A DNA stretch of 64,000 nucleotides from Citrifermentans bremense (GCF_014218275.1 NZ_AP023213.1:496001-560000); one strand, 5' to 3'; shown: positions 53,285-62,517, counted from the first letter of the stretch. Program-made: numbers and translations. Notes: generated by a model not told the origin, from the letters alone.

Positions 53285-54340
53285 ATGCCCGAAGAAATCC
53301 TTGCCACTTTCCAAATAAAACGCCTGAGTGTTCTCAATGAGAACGGCAGCGCCGATTTGTCCCTGATGCCTGAACTTTCGGCCGACGAGATCTGGCGCAT
53401 GTACCAGCTCATGGTGCTTGCGCGCTGCTTTGACGAGCGTGCCGTCTCCCTGCAGCGGGAGGGGCGACTGGGGACCTATCCTCCGATCCGTGGGCAGGAG
53501 GCGGCCCAGGTGGGGAGCGCCTTCGCGCTCAAGGCTAGCGACTGGGTGTTCCCCTCGTTCCGGGAGATGGGGGCGCATCTGACGCTGGGGTACCCCATCC
53601 CGCAGCTACTCCAGTACTGGGGAGGGGACGAGCGGGCCCAGAAGACGCCGCCAGATCTAAACATCTTTCCCTTCTGCGTTGCGGTCGGGAGCCAGATCCC
53701 GCATGCGGTCGGTGCAGCGCTCGCCATCCGCTACCGCCGGGATCCCGCCGCCGTGGTCGTCTACTTCGGCGACGGTGCGACCTCCAAGGGGGACTTCCAC
53801 GAGGCGATGAACATGGCCGGGGTGTACCAGCTCCCCGTCGTCTTCATCTGCCAGAACAACCAGTGGGCCATCTCGGTCCCGCTCAAGGGGCAGACGGCGT
53901 CGGCATCGCTGGCCCAGAAGGCCCTGGGCTACGGGTTCGAAGGTGTGCAGGTGGACGGCAATGACATCCTGGCCGTCTACCGCGCGACCCTCAACGCGCT
54001 GGAAAAGGCCAGAAGCGGCGCAGGTCCCACCTTCCTGGAATGCCTCACCTACCGCATGGCCGACCACACCACGGCTGACGACGCCGGGCGCTACCGCTCG
54101 GACGAGGAGGTGGCGCTTTGGAGTGGGCGCGACCCGATTCTCAGGCTGGAGCGTTTTCTGGCGGCAAGCGGCGCCTGGACCCCCGAGCAGGGGAGGGTGG
54201 TCAAGGACGAGGCGATTGCGCTGATCGATCGGGCGGTGGGGGAGATGGAGGCGGCACCCCACCCCTCGCCGGCAGAGCTATTCGACGGAGTACTGGCGAC
54301 GCTCACCCAGCGACAGGCCGAGCAAAGGAAGGGACGCTGA
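53285..54340 (+). CDS. pdhA: Pyruvate dehydrogenase E1 component, alpha subunit
   Basis: A 351-residue thiamine-pyrophosphate enzyme subunit. The TPP/Mg motif is GDGATSKGDFHEAMN with NNQWAIS, and the N-terminal half has LQREGRLGTYPPIRGQEAAQ and MAGVYQLPVVFICQ. It performs the decarboxylation step on pyruvate or a branched-chain 2-oxoacid. The spacing and the E2 order favour pyruvate. The ATG at 53285 lies just after GGAAGGT and downstream of the promoter. One base separates it from the beta-subunit gene. Confidence 0.9.
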   Translation: MPEEILATFQIKRLSVLNENGSADLSLMPELSADEIWRMYQLMVLARCFDERAVSLQREGRLGTYPPIRGQEAAQVGSAFALKASDWVFPSFREMGAHLTLGYPIPQLLQYWGGDERAQKTPPDLNIFPFCVAVGSQIPHAVGAALAIRYRRDPAAVVVYFGDGATSKGDFHEAMNMAGVYQLPVVFICQNNQWAISVPLKGQTASASLAQKALGYGFEGVQVDGNDILAVYRATLNALEKARSGAGPTFLECLTYRMADHTTADDAGRYRSDEEVALWSGRDPILRLERFLAASGAWTPEQGRVVKDEAIALIDRAVGEMEAAPHPSPAELFDGVLATLTQRQAEQRKGR

Positions 54341-54341
54341 C

Positions 54342-55304
54342 ATGGCGCAACTTAACATGGTGCAGGCGATAAACCAGGCTCTCGCCGACGAGATGGCGCG
54401 CGACGACCGGGTGGTGCTCCTCGGGGAGGACCTGGGACGCGACGGCGGGGTATTCCGCGTCACCGAGGGGCTCCAGGAGCGCTTCGGGCCGGAGAGGGTG
54501 CTGGATACCCCGCTTTGCGAGTCGGCCATCATGGGGGCCGCAGTCGGGATGGCCGCTTACGGGCTGCGCCCGGTGCCGGAGATCCAGTTCATGGGCTTCA
54601 CCTACTCCGCCTTCGAGCAGCTCTTCGCCCACGCGGCAAGGCTGCGATCGCGCTCCCGCGGGCGTTTCAGCTGCCCGCTGGTGGTCCGCACCCCCTACGG
54701 CGGTGGAATCAAGGCGCCGGAACTGCACGAGGAAAGCACGGAGGCCATCTTCTGCCACATCCCCGGGCTCAAGGTGGTGGTGCCGTCGGGTCCCTACAGC
54801 GCCAAGGGGCTACTTTTGGCGGCCCTGCGCGACCCGGACCCGGTCCTGTTCCTGGAGCCGACACGGCTCTACCGCATGATTAAGGAAGAGGTGCCGGAAG
54901 GGGATTACCAACTGGAACTGGGGAAGGCGCGGTTAGCGCGTAAAGGCTCCGCGGTCACCGTTGTTGCCTGGGGGAGCATGCTGGAGCGGGTGCTTAAGTC
55001 GGTCGACGGGTACGACGCCGAAGTCATAGATCTGCTCACCCTGAACCCGCTGGACCTGGAGACCCTGCTTGCTTCGGTTCAAAAGACCGGAAGGGCGGTC
55101 ATCGTCCACGAGGCGATCAAGACCTGCGGCCTGGGGGCCGAGATAGCCGCGACGCTGGCGGAGGAGGCGATGCTGCACCTGCGCGCGCCGATCCTGAGGG
55201 TGACCGCTCCCGACGTGCCGGTGCCCTTGGCGAAGCTCATCGACCAGTACCTTCCGGGTCCCGACCGGATACGGGCGGCGCTGGACGAGGTGCTTAAGTA
55301 CTGA
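54342..55304 (+). CDS. pdhB: Pyruvate dehydrogenase E1 component, beta subunit
   Basis: A 320-residue transketolase-like subunit: LNMVQAINQALADEMARDDR, VVLLGEDLGRDGGVFRVTEG, and IMGAAVGMAAYGLRPVPEIQF. The C-terminal domain has VVAWGSMLERVLKSVDG. It completes the E1 active site with the alpha subunit encoded immediately upstream. Full length for the family. Confidence 0.92.
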   Translation: MAQLNMVQAINQALADEMARDDRVVLLGEDLGRDGGVFRVTEGLQERFGPERVLDTPLCESAIMGAAVGMAAYGLRPVPEIQFMGFTYSAFEQLFAHAARLRSRSRGRFSCPLVVRTPYGGGIKAPELHEESTEAIFCHIPGLKVVVPSGPYSAKGLLLAALRDPDPVLFLEPTRLYRMIKEEVPEGDYQLELGKARLARKGSAVTVVAWGSMLERVLKSVDGYDAEVIDLLTLNPLDLETLLASVQKTGRAVIVHEAIKTCGLGAEIAATLAEEAMLHLRAPILRVTAPDVPVPLAKLIDQYLPGPDRIRAALDEVLKY

Positions 55305-55330
55305 CAAAAACCGGAGCAAACGGCGAAAGG

Positions 55331-55412
55331 TGGAACACAGAGGGCGCTGAGGTCCACGGAGGCCACAGAGGTTTTCCCGGGGAAAAGCAACGGCTCTCAT
55401 CACAGAGGAAGG
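55331..55412. repeat. Intergenic CACAGAGG-type repeat
   Basis: CACAGAGG occurs three times (in ACACAGAGGGC, CCACAGAGGTTT and TCACAGAGGAAG), with related words between. This is a low-complexity dispersed repeat seen between genes in many bacteria. It separates the E1beta and E2 genes without an obvious terminator. Confidence 0.5.
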
Positions 55413-55442
55413 CAAAAGCGATTGGGTAACAAGGGGTTTCTT

Positions 55443-56663
55443 ATGCCTACGGATTTCAAACTCCCCGATCTGGGTGAAGGGATCGCCGAGGTGGAACTGC
55501 GCCGCTGGCTGGTGGCTGAAGGGGACGCTGTTGCGGAACATCAGCCGCTGGTGGAGGTGGAGACGGACAAGGCTGTGGTCGAGGTCCCGGCTCCGCGCGC
55601 AGGTGTCGTTGCCCGCCTCCACCGCAAGGAGGGGGAGACGGTCCTGGTCGGCGAGACGCTGGTGACTTTCGCCGAGGCAAAGGAGCCGGCCAGGAATGAG
55701 CGTGCCGAAGAGGAGCGTAAACCGACGCCGCGTTCCGCCTCGGTCGGCATCGTGGGGTCACTGCCGGAACCGGAGGAGGAGTCTCCCCCGGCGGCGCCTG
55801 CCGGGTTCGAGGGGCTGGCGACGCCGATGGTGCGGAAGATGGCCAGGGAGCGGGGTATCGACCTGAAAGGCATCCGGGGGACCGGCCCTCACGGCTGCAT
55901 CAAGCCCGAGGACCTGGACCAGATGCCACAGGCGGCGCAGAAAGCGAAGCCGGTGCCGGAAGAGGAGGAACGGCTGCCGCTGAGAGGGCTGCGGCGCACC
56001 ATCGCCCGGAACGTGCTCGCTTCCCAGAGGACCACCGCTTTCGTCACCAGCATGGAAGAGGTCGACATCACGGACATCTGGGAGATGCGGGTGCGGGAGC
56101 AGGGGGAGGTGGAGTCCCGGGGCGCGCACCTGACCTTCCTCCCTTTCTTCATCAAGGCGGTCCAGCACGCGCTGCGCGAGCACCCGCTTTTGAACGGCTC
56201 TATCGACGACGAGGCGCAGGAGCTGGTGCTGAAGAAGCAGTACCATTTCGGAATCGCTGTGGATACGCCGGAGGGGCTCATGGTCCCGGTGATCCGGGAT
56301 GTGGACAAGAAGAGCATCATCGAGCTAGCGCAGGCGGTCCAGGAACTCGGCCGCAAGGCGCGCGAGCGAAGCATATCGCTGGAGGAACTGCGCGGGAGTA
56401 GTTTCACCATCACCAACTACGGACATTTCGGCGGCACCTTCGCCACCCCCATCATCAACTGGCCCGACATCGCCATCATGGGTTTTGGGCGCATCGTCGA
56501 GCGCCCCTGGGTGCATCGGGGCCAGATCGCCATCAGGAAGATCCTGCCGCTGTCGCTCACCTTCGACCATCGCGCCACCGACGGTGCCGATGCAGCGAGG
56601 TTCCTGGGGAAGGTACTCCGCTACCTCGAGGACCCCGCGTTGCTTTTTCTGCACAGCGCCTAG
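55443..56663 (+). CDS. Dihydrolipoamide acyltransferase (E2) of the 2-oxoacid dehydrogenase complex
   Basis: A 406-residue E2 protein with one lipoyl domain (lysine in VEVETDKAVVEVP near residue 42), an acidic/proline linker, a peripheral-subunit-binding domain (ATPMVRKMARERGIDLKG, about 125-160), and a catalytic domain ending with the active-site LTFDHRATDGADAARF. ATG 55443 has AAGGGG upstream and begins the lipoyl domain directly. Together with E1alpha/E1beta this is a complete E1-E2 set; the E3 must come from elsewhere. Confidence 0.92.
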   Translation: MPTDFKLPDLGEGIAEVELRRWLVAEGDAVAEHQPLVEVETDKAVVEVPAPRAGVVARLHRKEGETVLVGETLVTFAEAKEPARNERAEEERKPTPRSASVGIVGSLPEPEEESPPAAPAGFEGLATPMVRKMARERGIDLKGIRGTGPHGCIKPEDLDQMPQAAQKAKPVPEEEERLPLRGLRRTIARNVLASQRTTAFVTSMEEVDITDIWEMRVREQGEVESRGAHLTFLPFFIKAVQHALREHPLLNGSIDDEAQELVLKKQYHFGIAVDTPEGLMVPVIRDVDKKSIIELAQAVQELGRKARERSISLEELRGSSFTITNYGHFGGTFATPIINWPDIAIMGFGRIVERPWVHRGQIAIRKILPLSLTFDHRATDGADAARFLGKVLRYLEDPALLFLHSA

Positions 56664-56698
56664 GCCAGGCGCCAGGCTGCCGCTTCGCGACCGGCTCC

Positions 56699-57790
56699 TT
56701 AGTAATCCCGGTACCCCATCGCTTTTCTCACCCGTTCCCGCGCCAGCGTGTCCGCCGCCGTCCGCGGCAGGGTCCCCTCGCTAGCCGCCTTCTCAAGGAC
56801 TCGGGCGGTGTTCTTCCTGATCCGCTCCCTGATCGCGGCGAAGGCCTCCGTCTCGTTCTTCCCTGCGTATTCCATGGCCGCCATGATCACGCCGCCGGCG
56901 TTGGCGATGAAATCCGGCACCACCAGGACCCCGCGCTGCTGCAGCCGCTTTTCCGCCTCCGCCGTGGCCGGGATGTTGGCTCCCTGCAGGATAATGCGCG
57001 CCTTTATCTTTTCCACGTTCCCGGCGTTGATCACGTCCGGGGCTGCGGCCGGGACCAGTATGTCGCAAGGGACGTCGAAGAGGTCGGCTGCGGCCAGGCG
57101 GCTCCCCTTGCCGAACCCCGTGACCGACCCCTGTTGACGCTTTGCCTCGATCAGTTCGCTCACATCGATTCCCGCCGGATCATGGACGGCCCCCTTGGTG
57201 TCGGAGGCTGCAACGAGTACGGCCCCTTTGTCGATCAGAAAGCGCGCGGCGGCTTTGCCTACGCTCCCGAACCCCTCGACCGCCACCCTGGCCCCCTTCA
57301 GTTCCAGGTTCGCGAAGCGGGCAGCCACCTCAGCGCATTCGGCGACCCCGTAGCCGGTCGCCCCCAGCCGGTCCAGCGGCAGCCCTCCGATCTCCTCGGG
57401 AAGCCCCACCGCTCTCCCGGTTTCGTCCAGGATCCACGCCATCGACGTCTCGTCGCAGCCCATGTCGGGGCCGGGGATGTACTCGGTAAGTCCCCTGATC
57501 ATCCTGGCGAAGACGCGGAAGATCCGCTCCTTGCGTGGATCGGCCGGGTCCGCCACGATGCCGGCCTTGGCGCCGCCGTGTGGAAGCCCCGCGATGGAAT
57601 TTTTCAATGTCATGGTGCGGGCCAGGCGACGAATCTCCTCGGTAGTGACGGTAGGGGTGACACGGACGCCTCCCACAGCCAGGCCTAGCGCGACGTTGTC
57701 GATCACCACGATGCCCCGCACCCCTTCCTTGGGGGAGTACAGTTCTATCACTTTGCACGGTCCGAAGTCGTCAAACAGCATCTCTGGCAT
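56699..57790 (-). CDS. Glu/Leu/Phe/Val-family amino acid dehydrogenase
   Basis: A 363-residue NAD(P)-dependent enzyme. The substrate/catalytic lysine block is NSIAGLPHGGAKAGI, followed by PGPDMGCDETSMAWI, and the nucleotide fold is VAVEGFGSVGKAAARFL. It catalyses reversible oxidative deamination of an amino acid to a 2-oxoacid. The length (about 360) and the short N-terminus fit leucine-dehydrogenase-like members better than 420-residue glutamate dehydrogenases. Convergent with the E2 gene, with 35 bp between stops. Confidence 0.85.
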   Translation of the reverse strand: MPEMLFDDFGPCKVIELYSPKEGVRGIVVIDNVALGLAVGGVRVTPTVTTEEIRRLARTMTLKNSIAGLPHGGAKAGIVADPADPRKERIFRVFARMIRGLTEYIPGPDMGCDETSMAWILDETGRAVGLPEEIGGLPLDRLGATGYGVAECAEVAARFANLELKGARVAVEGFGSVGKAAARFLIDKGAVLVAASDTKGAVHDPAGIDVSELIEAKRQQGSVTGFGKGSRLAAADLFDVPCDILVPAAAPDVINAGNVEKIKARIILQGANIPATAEAEKRLQQRGVLVVPDFIANAGGVIMAAMEYAGKNETEAFAAIRERIRKNTARVLEKAASEGTLPRTAADTLARERVRKAMGYRDY

Positions 57791-57988
57791 AAAAAGCCTC
57801 CTCTTTGCTTTTCTCAGCCTGCTTGTAAAACGAACCCGTAAAATCTATCATCCCAACCGGCCGCCGCAATGATTGCACTTGCTTTCTCTGTCAGAGATGC
57901 CGGCTGTTCGTTCGAAAGCTCTCTGCCTTGTTGTTTTATAGATGCGAAATGGTACAGTGGGGGGCAGCTTAAATTACGAGGTAGAAAG

Positions 57989-58813
57989 ATGCGTTCCATA
58001 ACCTGTTCCAGATGCGGCAGAGAGATAGACGCCAGACAACCACAATGCATGTGGTGCGGCGCGCCGCGTCCAAGCTTCGGCGCCAGGGTCAGAGATATGC
58101 TGCGCGGAGGTCTCGATGCCGGCTTCGTGGTGCAGGGGATCATCGCCGCCAACGTCGTTTTTTACCTGCTGTCGCTGCTGGTGAGCGGCAGGCGCGGCTT
58201 CGACATGAACCCCTTGAGTTTCCTGTCGCCGGACCAGAACAGCTTGCTGCTGCTGGGCGCTACTGGCACCATTCCTGTGCTGGAGTTGGGGCGCGTCTGG
58301 AGCCTTATTTCGGCCAACTACCTGCACGGGGGACTGCTGCACATCCTCTTCAACATGATGGCGCTGCGCCAGATCGGCCCCTGGGTGAGCGCCGAGTTCG
58401 GCGCGAGCCGCATGTTCGTGATTTACACCTTAAGCGGCGTTGCCGGCTACGTCGCCTCCTTCTTCGCCGGGATCCCCTTCACCATCGGTGCTTCCGCCTC
58501 CGTTTGCGGCCTGATCGGAGCCCTTTACTATTTCGGTAAAAGCCGCGGCGGCAATTACGGCGCGGCCGTTTCCCGGGAAGTGAGCGGCTGGCTGATCAGC
58601 CTGGTCCTCTTCGGCCTGATCATGCCCGGCATCAACAACTGGGGGCACGGCGGCGGCGTCGTTGGGGGTGTCGTGCTGGCGAAACTCCTGGGGTACCAAG
58701 AGGGGAGCCGCGAGAACAGCGCGCACCGCCTGCTCGCGTTGATCTGCCTCGTCGCCACCGTGGCCGTCCTTTGCTACGCTGCCTATTTTTCCCTCGCCTA
58801 CCGCTTCAGTTGA
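57989..58813 (+). CDS. Rhomboid intramembrane serine protease with N-terminal zinc ribbon
   Basis: A 274-residue protein. Residues 5-26 form a zinc-ribbon pair (CSRCGR, CMWCGAP). Six or seven helices follow. The catalytic serine is in GASASVCGLIGALYYFG, the catalytic histidine in NNWGHGGGVVGGVVL, and the L1 loop contains YLHGGLLHILFNMMALRQIG. The ATG at 57989 has GAGGT upstream and starts at the zinc ribbon; the longer in-frame extension looks non-coding. It cuts transmembrane substrates; the target is unknown. Confidence 0.92.
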   Translation: MRSITCSRCGREIDARQPQCMWCGAPRPSFGARVRDMLRGGLDAGFVVQGIIAANVVFYLLSLLVSGRRGFDMNPLSFLSPDQNSLLLLGATGTIPVLELGRVWSLISANYLHGGLLHILFNMMALRQIGPWVSAEFGASRMFVIYTLSGVAGYVASFFAGIPFTIGASASVCGLIGALYYFGKSRGGNYGAAVSREVSGWLISLVLFGLIMPGINNWGHGGGVVGGVVLAKLLGYQEGSRENSAHRLLALICLVATVAVLCYAAYFSLAYRFS

Positions 58814-58836
58814 GCCGCACTAATCCCCCGCACCGG

Positions 58837-58886
58837 AAAAGGGACAGGCCACTTTTTACCAATGAAAAGTACCCCGTCCCCCTTTT
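58837..58886. terminator. Long imperfect hairpin (AAAAGGGACAGG type)
   Basis: AAAAGGGACAGG at the left end and GTCCCCCTTTT at the right, with inner CACTTTT and GAAAAGT, form a long stem. It is a common dispersed hairpin in this group and likely ends the rhomboid transcript. Confidence 0.7.
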
Positions 58887-58940
58887 CTTCCGCCGCTCCT
58901 CCCATCCGTCTCCTATTGGTTGTGTCTAATGCTCAACTGC

Positions 58941-58969
58941 TTGTTTGTATGGGCAAATTCCGGTATGGT
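58941..58969 (+). promoter_or_regulatory. Probable sigma-70 promoter of upp
   Basis: TTGTTT (58941-58946) and TATGGT (58964-58969) have a 17-bp spacer and lie 30 bp before the upp start codon. Confidence 0.5.
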
Positions 58970-58999
58970 AAGACCAAAATTTTCGGACGGGAGATCCTG

Positions 59000-59629
59000 A
59001 TGAGTGTCCATGAAGTAAACCACCCGCTGGTGAAGCACAAGATCGGCCTGATGCGCGAGGCCGGGATAAGCACCAAGAAGTTCCGCGAGCTCACTTCGGA
59101 GATCGCCTCCCTGCTCGCCTACGAGGCCAGCAGGGATTTTCAGATCGAGCCGAGGACCATCACCGGATGGGACGGCAGCAAGGTTGTGATCCAGCAGTTG
59201 AAGGGGAAGAAGGTGACGGTGGTCCCGATCCTGCGCGCCGGCATCGGCATGCTGGACGGCGTCCTGGACATGATCCCCAACGCCAAGGTGAGCGTGGTGG
59301 GGCTGGCCCGCAACGAGGAGACGCTTGAGGCGCATACCTATTTCGAGAGGTTCGTCGGAAGCCTCGACGAACGCCTTGCACTCATCATCGACCCGATGCT
59401 CGCAACCGGCGGTTCCATGGCCGCCACCATAGAGATGCTCAAGAAGAACGGCTGCCTCCAGATCCGCGTCCTGTGCCTCGTCGCCGCTCCGGAAGGGCTG
59501 GCGAAGATCACCGCGGCCTACCCCGAGATCGACATCTACGTGGCCGCGATCGACGAGAGGTTGAACGAGCAAGGTTACATCCTCCCCGGGCTGGGGGACG
59601 CCGGCGACAAGATCTTCGGCACCAAGTAA
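59000..59629 (+). CDS. upp: Uracil phosphoribosyltransferase
   Basis: A 209-residue salvage enzyme that makes UMP from uracil and PRPP. Family blocks are [36 protein letters not shown] and the PRPP loop [17 protein letters not shown], ending with the uracil-binding [20 protein letters not shown] 59000 (MSVHEVNHP) has GGAG upstream and matches the family start; an in-frame extension overlapping the promoter was rejected. It is followed by the uracil permease gene without a clear terminator, so they form a salvage operon. Confidence 0.97.
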   Translation: MSVHEVNHPLVKHKIGLMREAGISTKKFRELTSEIASLLAYEASRDFQIEPRTITGWDGSKVVIQQLKGKKVTVVPILRAGIGMLDGVLDMIPNAKVSVVGLARNEETLEAHTYFERFVGSLDERLALIIDPMLATGGSMAATIEMLKKNGCLQIRVLCLVAAPEGLAKITAAYPEIDIYVAAIDERLNEQGYILPGLGDAGDKIFGTK

Positions 59630-59692
59630 CGCACCCTGCAATTAAAACGGGGGCGTTTCCTCCCGTATCACTTTCCTAGCGAGGTCAACTGC

Positions 59693-60970
59693 ATGTCAGA
59701 AGCAAAAGAACCGGTATGGCGCCAGGCGCTTTCCGGAGCGCAGATCCTTTTTGTCGCGTTCGGGGCGCTGGTGCTGGTGCCGATTCTCACCGGGCTCAAC
59801 CCGAGCATGGCCCTTCTTGGCGCCGGCGTGGGCACCATCATCTTCCAGATCTGCACCAAGCGCCAAGTCCCCATCTTCTTAGGCTCCTCCTTCGCCTTCA
59901 TCGCGCCCATCATCTACAGCGTCCAGACCTGGGGGATGCCGGCCACCCTGGGCGGGCTCTTCGCCGCCGGGTGGCTCTACCTCGCGCTCTCCCTGGTGAT
60001 CTACCTGCGCGGCGCGGATTTCATCCACCGCATCATGCCCCCGGTGGTCGTGGGTCCCATCATCATGGTGATCGGCCTGGGGCTTGCCGGCGTTGCGGTC
60101 AACATGGCCATGGGCAAGACCGGTGACGGCAAGGGGGTGCTGGTCGATTACGACACCGCCATCCTGGTGGCGGCGATCTCCCTTGCCACCACCGCCGCGG
60201 TTGCCGTGCGCGCCAAGGGGATCTTCCGGCTTTTGCCGGTCCTCTCCGGCGTGGCCGTCGGCTATGTCCTTTCCATCTTCCTGGGGCTGGTCGATTTCAC
60301 CAAGATTGCCGCGGCCCCCTGGATCGAGGTCCCGACCTTCGTGACCCCCCAGTTCAACTGGGCGGCAATCCTGTTCATGATCCCGGTGGCGCTCGCCCCG
60401 GCCATCGAGCATGTCGGCGACGTCGTCGCCATTGGCGCCGTGACCGGCAAGGACTACACCGTGAAGCCCGGCCTGCACCGCACCATGCTCGGCGACGGGC
60501 TCGCCGTCTGCACCGCCGCGCTGATCGGAGGCCCCCCCGTCACCACCTATGCAGAGGTAACCGGGGCGGTGATGATCACCCGCTGCTACAACCCGGTCAT
60601 CATGACCTGGGCCGCCGGCTTCGCCATCGTCATGGCTTTCTTCGGCAAGTTCAACGCCATCCTGCAGTCCATCCCTGTCCCGGTCATGGGGGGTATCATG
60701 ATGCTCCTCTTCGGCTCCATCGCGTCGGTGGGCCTCAACACCCTGATCCACGCCCAGGTCGACATGCACCGCCCGCGCAACCTGATCATCGTCTCGCTGG
60801 TGCTGGTCTTCGGCATCGGAGGGCTGAGCCTCAACGTGGCCGGACAGCACCTGCACGGCGTCTCGCTCTGCGGCATAGCTGCGATTCTGCTCAACCTGGT
60901 CCTCCCCAAGGGCGAAGCACTCCCCATGGGGGTCGAGACGGACGAGGCGGAACCGGAGACCGTCCCCTGA
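59693..60970 (+). CDS. uraA: Uracil permease, NCS2 family (UraA-like)
   Basis: A 425-residue membrane transporter with about 14 helices. NCS2 features include FLGSSFAFIAPII, VALAPAIEHVGDVVAIG (the conserved Glu of the substrate site), GPPVTTYAEVTGAVMIT and PVPVMGGIMMLLFGSIAS. Genetic linkage to upp supports uracil as the substrate. A short C-rich/G-rich dyad in the 63-bp gap to upp might act as an attenuator, but this is weak. Confidence 0.93.
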   Translation: MSEAKEPVWRQALSGAQILFVAFGALVLVPILTGLNPSMALLGAGVGTIIFQICTKRQVPIFLGSSFAFIAPIIYSVQTWGMPATLGGLFAAGWLYLALSLVIYLRGADFIHRIMPPVVVGPIIMVIGLGLAGVAVNMAMGKTGDGKGVLVDYDTAILVAAISLATTAAVAVRAKGIFRLLPVLSGVAVGYVLSIFLGLVDFTKIAAAPWIEVPTFVTPQFNWAAILFMIPVALAPAIEHVGDVVAIGAVTGKDYTVKPGLHRTMLGDGLAVCTAALIGGPPVTTYAEVTGAVMITRCYNPVIMTWAAGFAIVMAFFGKFNAILQSIPVPVMGGIMMLLFGSIASVGLNTLIHAQVDMHRPRNLIIVSLVLVFGIGGLSLNVAGQHLHGVSLCGIAAILLNLVLPKGEALPMGVETDEAEPETVP

Positions 60971-60982
60971 CATTGATCCTGG

Positions 60983-61007
60983 CGCGCCGGCCTCTGCCGC
61001 CGGCGCG
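60983..61007 (+). terminator. Hairpin after the uracil permease gene
   Basis: CGCGCCGGC (60983-60991) and GCCGGCGCG (60999-61007) form a 9-bp perfect stem with a seven-base loop, shortly followed by CTTTT. Confidence 0.7.
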
Positions 61008-61150
61008 TCAGCGCTTTTCAGCTGCCCACTCTTCGTATCGCCACCCTCTCCCGTGCAACCCGCCTTTCAGTTCGCGTCCCATCTTCCTTGCCCCAGGCAA
61101 CCATCCGGACAAAGCCGGCAGCAACCGTTCTTCGCAACGAACTCCGAGCA

Positions 61151-61213
61151 TTGCCAATCGTCTCTCGCTCGGTATAATCATATGCGTTAAAATTAATGAC
61201 TATTAATTTTAAC
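61151..61213 (+). promoter_or_regulatory. Promoter with 12-bp perfect palindrome before the bacterioferritin gene
   Basis: TTGCCA (61151-61156) and a perfect TATAAT (61173-61178) are 16 bp apart. GTTAAAATTAAT (61186-61197) and ATTAATTTTAAC (61202-61213) form a perfect AT-rich 12-bp inverted repeat covering the start site. This is a strong candidate for an iron- or redox-responsive operator; it does not match the classical Fur box. The rest of the 317-bp gap holds only the uraA terminator. Confidence 0.65.
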
Positions 61214-61287
61214 CAGTGCCAGCGTACCCCTGTCGGAGTGTCGAGCGGTCTGGCGGCTGCTACCACATATATAAAAGGAGGTTTTAG

Positions 61288-61755
61288 ATGAAGGGAAACG
61301 AAAGGGTGATTGAGCAGTTGAACGTGCGCCTGGCCGAAGAGCTGACTGCCACGAACCAGTACATGGTTCACGCCGAGATGTGCGAGAACTGGGGGTACAA
61401 AAGGCTGCACGGAAAGATCAGGGAAAGGGCGATCGTGGAGATGAAACACGCCGAGAAGCTCATCGAGCGGATACTGTTCCTGGAAGGGAGGCCGATCGTC
61501 AGCAGGCTGGACCCGATCCATATCGGCGGCGAAATCCCCAAGATGCACCAGTTCGACCACGCCCTGGAGGAGACCGCCATCAAGGGGTACAACGAAAGCA
61601 TCAGGATTGCCGTGGAGTTGGGGGACAACGGAACCCGCGAACTGTTGCAGTCGATCCTCGATCAGGAAGAGGACCACATAGACGATATCGAGGCGCAACT
61701 GGACCAGATAGCCCAGATGGGCGTGCAGAACTACCTCGTCGACCAGGTGGGGTGA
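61288..61755 (+). CDS. bfr: Bacterioferritin
   Basis: A 155-residue iron-storage protein. The ferroxidase ligands are in place: Glu18 in RLAEELTATNQYMVH, Glu51 and His54 in VEMKHAEKLIERI, Glu94 and the late EEDHIDDIEAQ pair. Met52 in EMKHAE is the residue that coordinates the inter-subunit heme, so this is a true heme-binding Bfr. AAAAGGAGG lies before the ATG. It is flanked by its own promoter and a perfect terminator, hence monocistronic. Confidence 0.95.
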   Translation: MKGNERVIEQLNVRLAEELTATNQYMVHAEMCENWGYKRLHGKIRERAIVEMKHAEKLIERILFLEGRPIVSRLDPIHIGGEIPKMHQFDHALEETAIKGYNESIRIAVELGDNGTRELLQSILDQEEDHIDDIEAQLDQIAQMGVQNYLVDQVG

Positions 61756-61786
61756 AGTCGCCACCTCCTACCCATCGCGGTCGCGG

Positions 61787-61826
61787 AAAGGGCTCCGGAG
61801 TCAAACTCCGGAGCCCTTTCTTTTTC
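61787..61826 (+). terminator. Perfect rho-independent terminator of bfr
   Basis: AAAGGGCTCCGGAG and CTCCGGAGCCCTTT form a 14-bp perfect stem with loop TCAAA, followed by CTTTTT. Confidence 0.95.
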
Positions 61827-61852
61827 CAAGGCCCAGCGACACGCCTGCGGCA

Positions 61853-62296
61853 TCACCTCTCCCCCAACTCCTTTTCCAGCTCGGCAAGCCTTGCCCGCAG
61901 CGCCTTATCCTTCTGCCACTTCGCAGTAACGTCCCGCATCACCGCCGCCGTCCCGGCAACTTTGCCGTCTGCGTCCCTGATGATGGTCATGGAGAATTCG
62001 GTGGAAATGCGGCTGCCGTCCTTGCGCAGGGCGGGGGCCGCGAGCAGGTCGGTCTGGTAATGGGTGTAACCGGTTTCCATCACCCTGAAGTACCCCTCCC
62101 AGTGGCGGGCGCGCTGGTTCTCCGGGATGAAGATGTCCAGCGACTTCCCTATCGCCTCTTCCGCGGAAAACCCCAGCATGCGCTCGGCTCCACTGTTCCA
62201 GAGCCTGATCACCCCTTGCCGGTCGGAGAAGATGATGGCGTCGTTGCACTCTTGCACCAGTTGCCGGTGCAGTTCATGGTCCTCTAATTGGTTCAT
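61853..62296 (-). CDS. Single PAS-domain protein
   Basis: A 147-residue protein made almost entirely of one PAS/PAC domain: VQECNDAIIFSDRQGVIRLW, NSGAERMLGFSAEEAIGKSL, DGSRISTEFSMTIIRDADGK, then a short coiled coil. There is no kinase, cyclase or methyl-acceptor domain, so it must signal by protein contact or sense a small ligand. The ATG at 62296 has GGAGGTG four bases upstream. It is divergent from the chemoreceptor gene, with 292 bp between, and may act on it. Confidence 0.85.
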   Translation of the reverse strand: MNQLEDHELHRQLVQECNDAIIFSDRQGVIRLWNSGAERMLGFSAEEAIGKSLDIFIPENQRARHWEGYFRVMETGYTHYQTDLLAAPALRKDGSRISTEFSMTIIRDADGKVAGTAAVMRDVTAKWQKDKALRARLAELEKELGER

Positions 62297-62517
62297 GGAA
62301 CACCTCCGGGTGTTTTTAGCAAAGCATATCATCAGTCGCAGCGACAGGCTTTGATTCAGATCAAATAGCGGCAGCTAAACGCATCTGGCAAAAAAAATTT
62401 ACAGAGACAGTCGTCATGAGCCAACAGTGACGGCGGTGCCCGAAAAACCGTCCGCGTTAGTCTGTGGTTTTCAAGAACGTTGTTTGGTTAAGTAAAAATA
62501 ATTGTAAACGTCACCGC

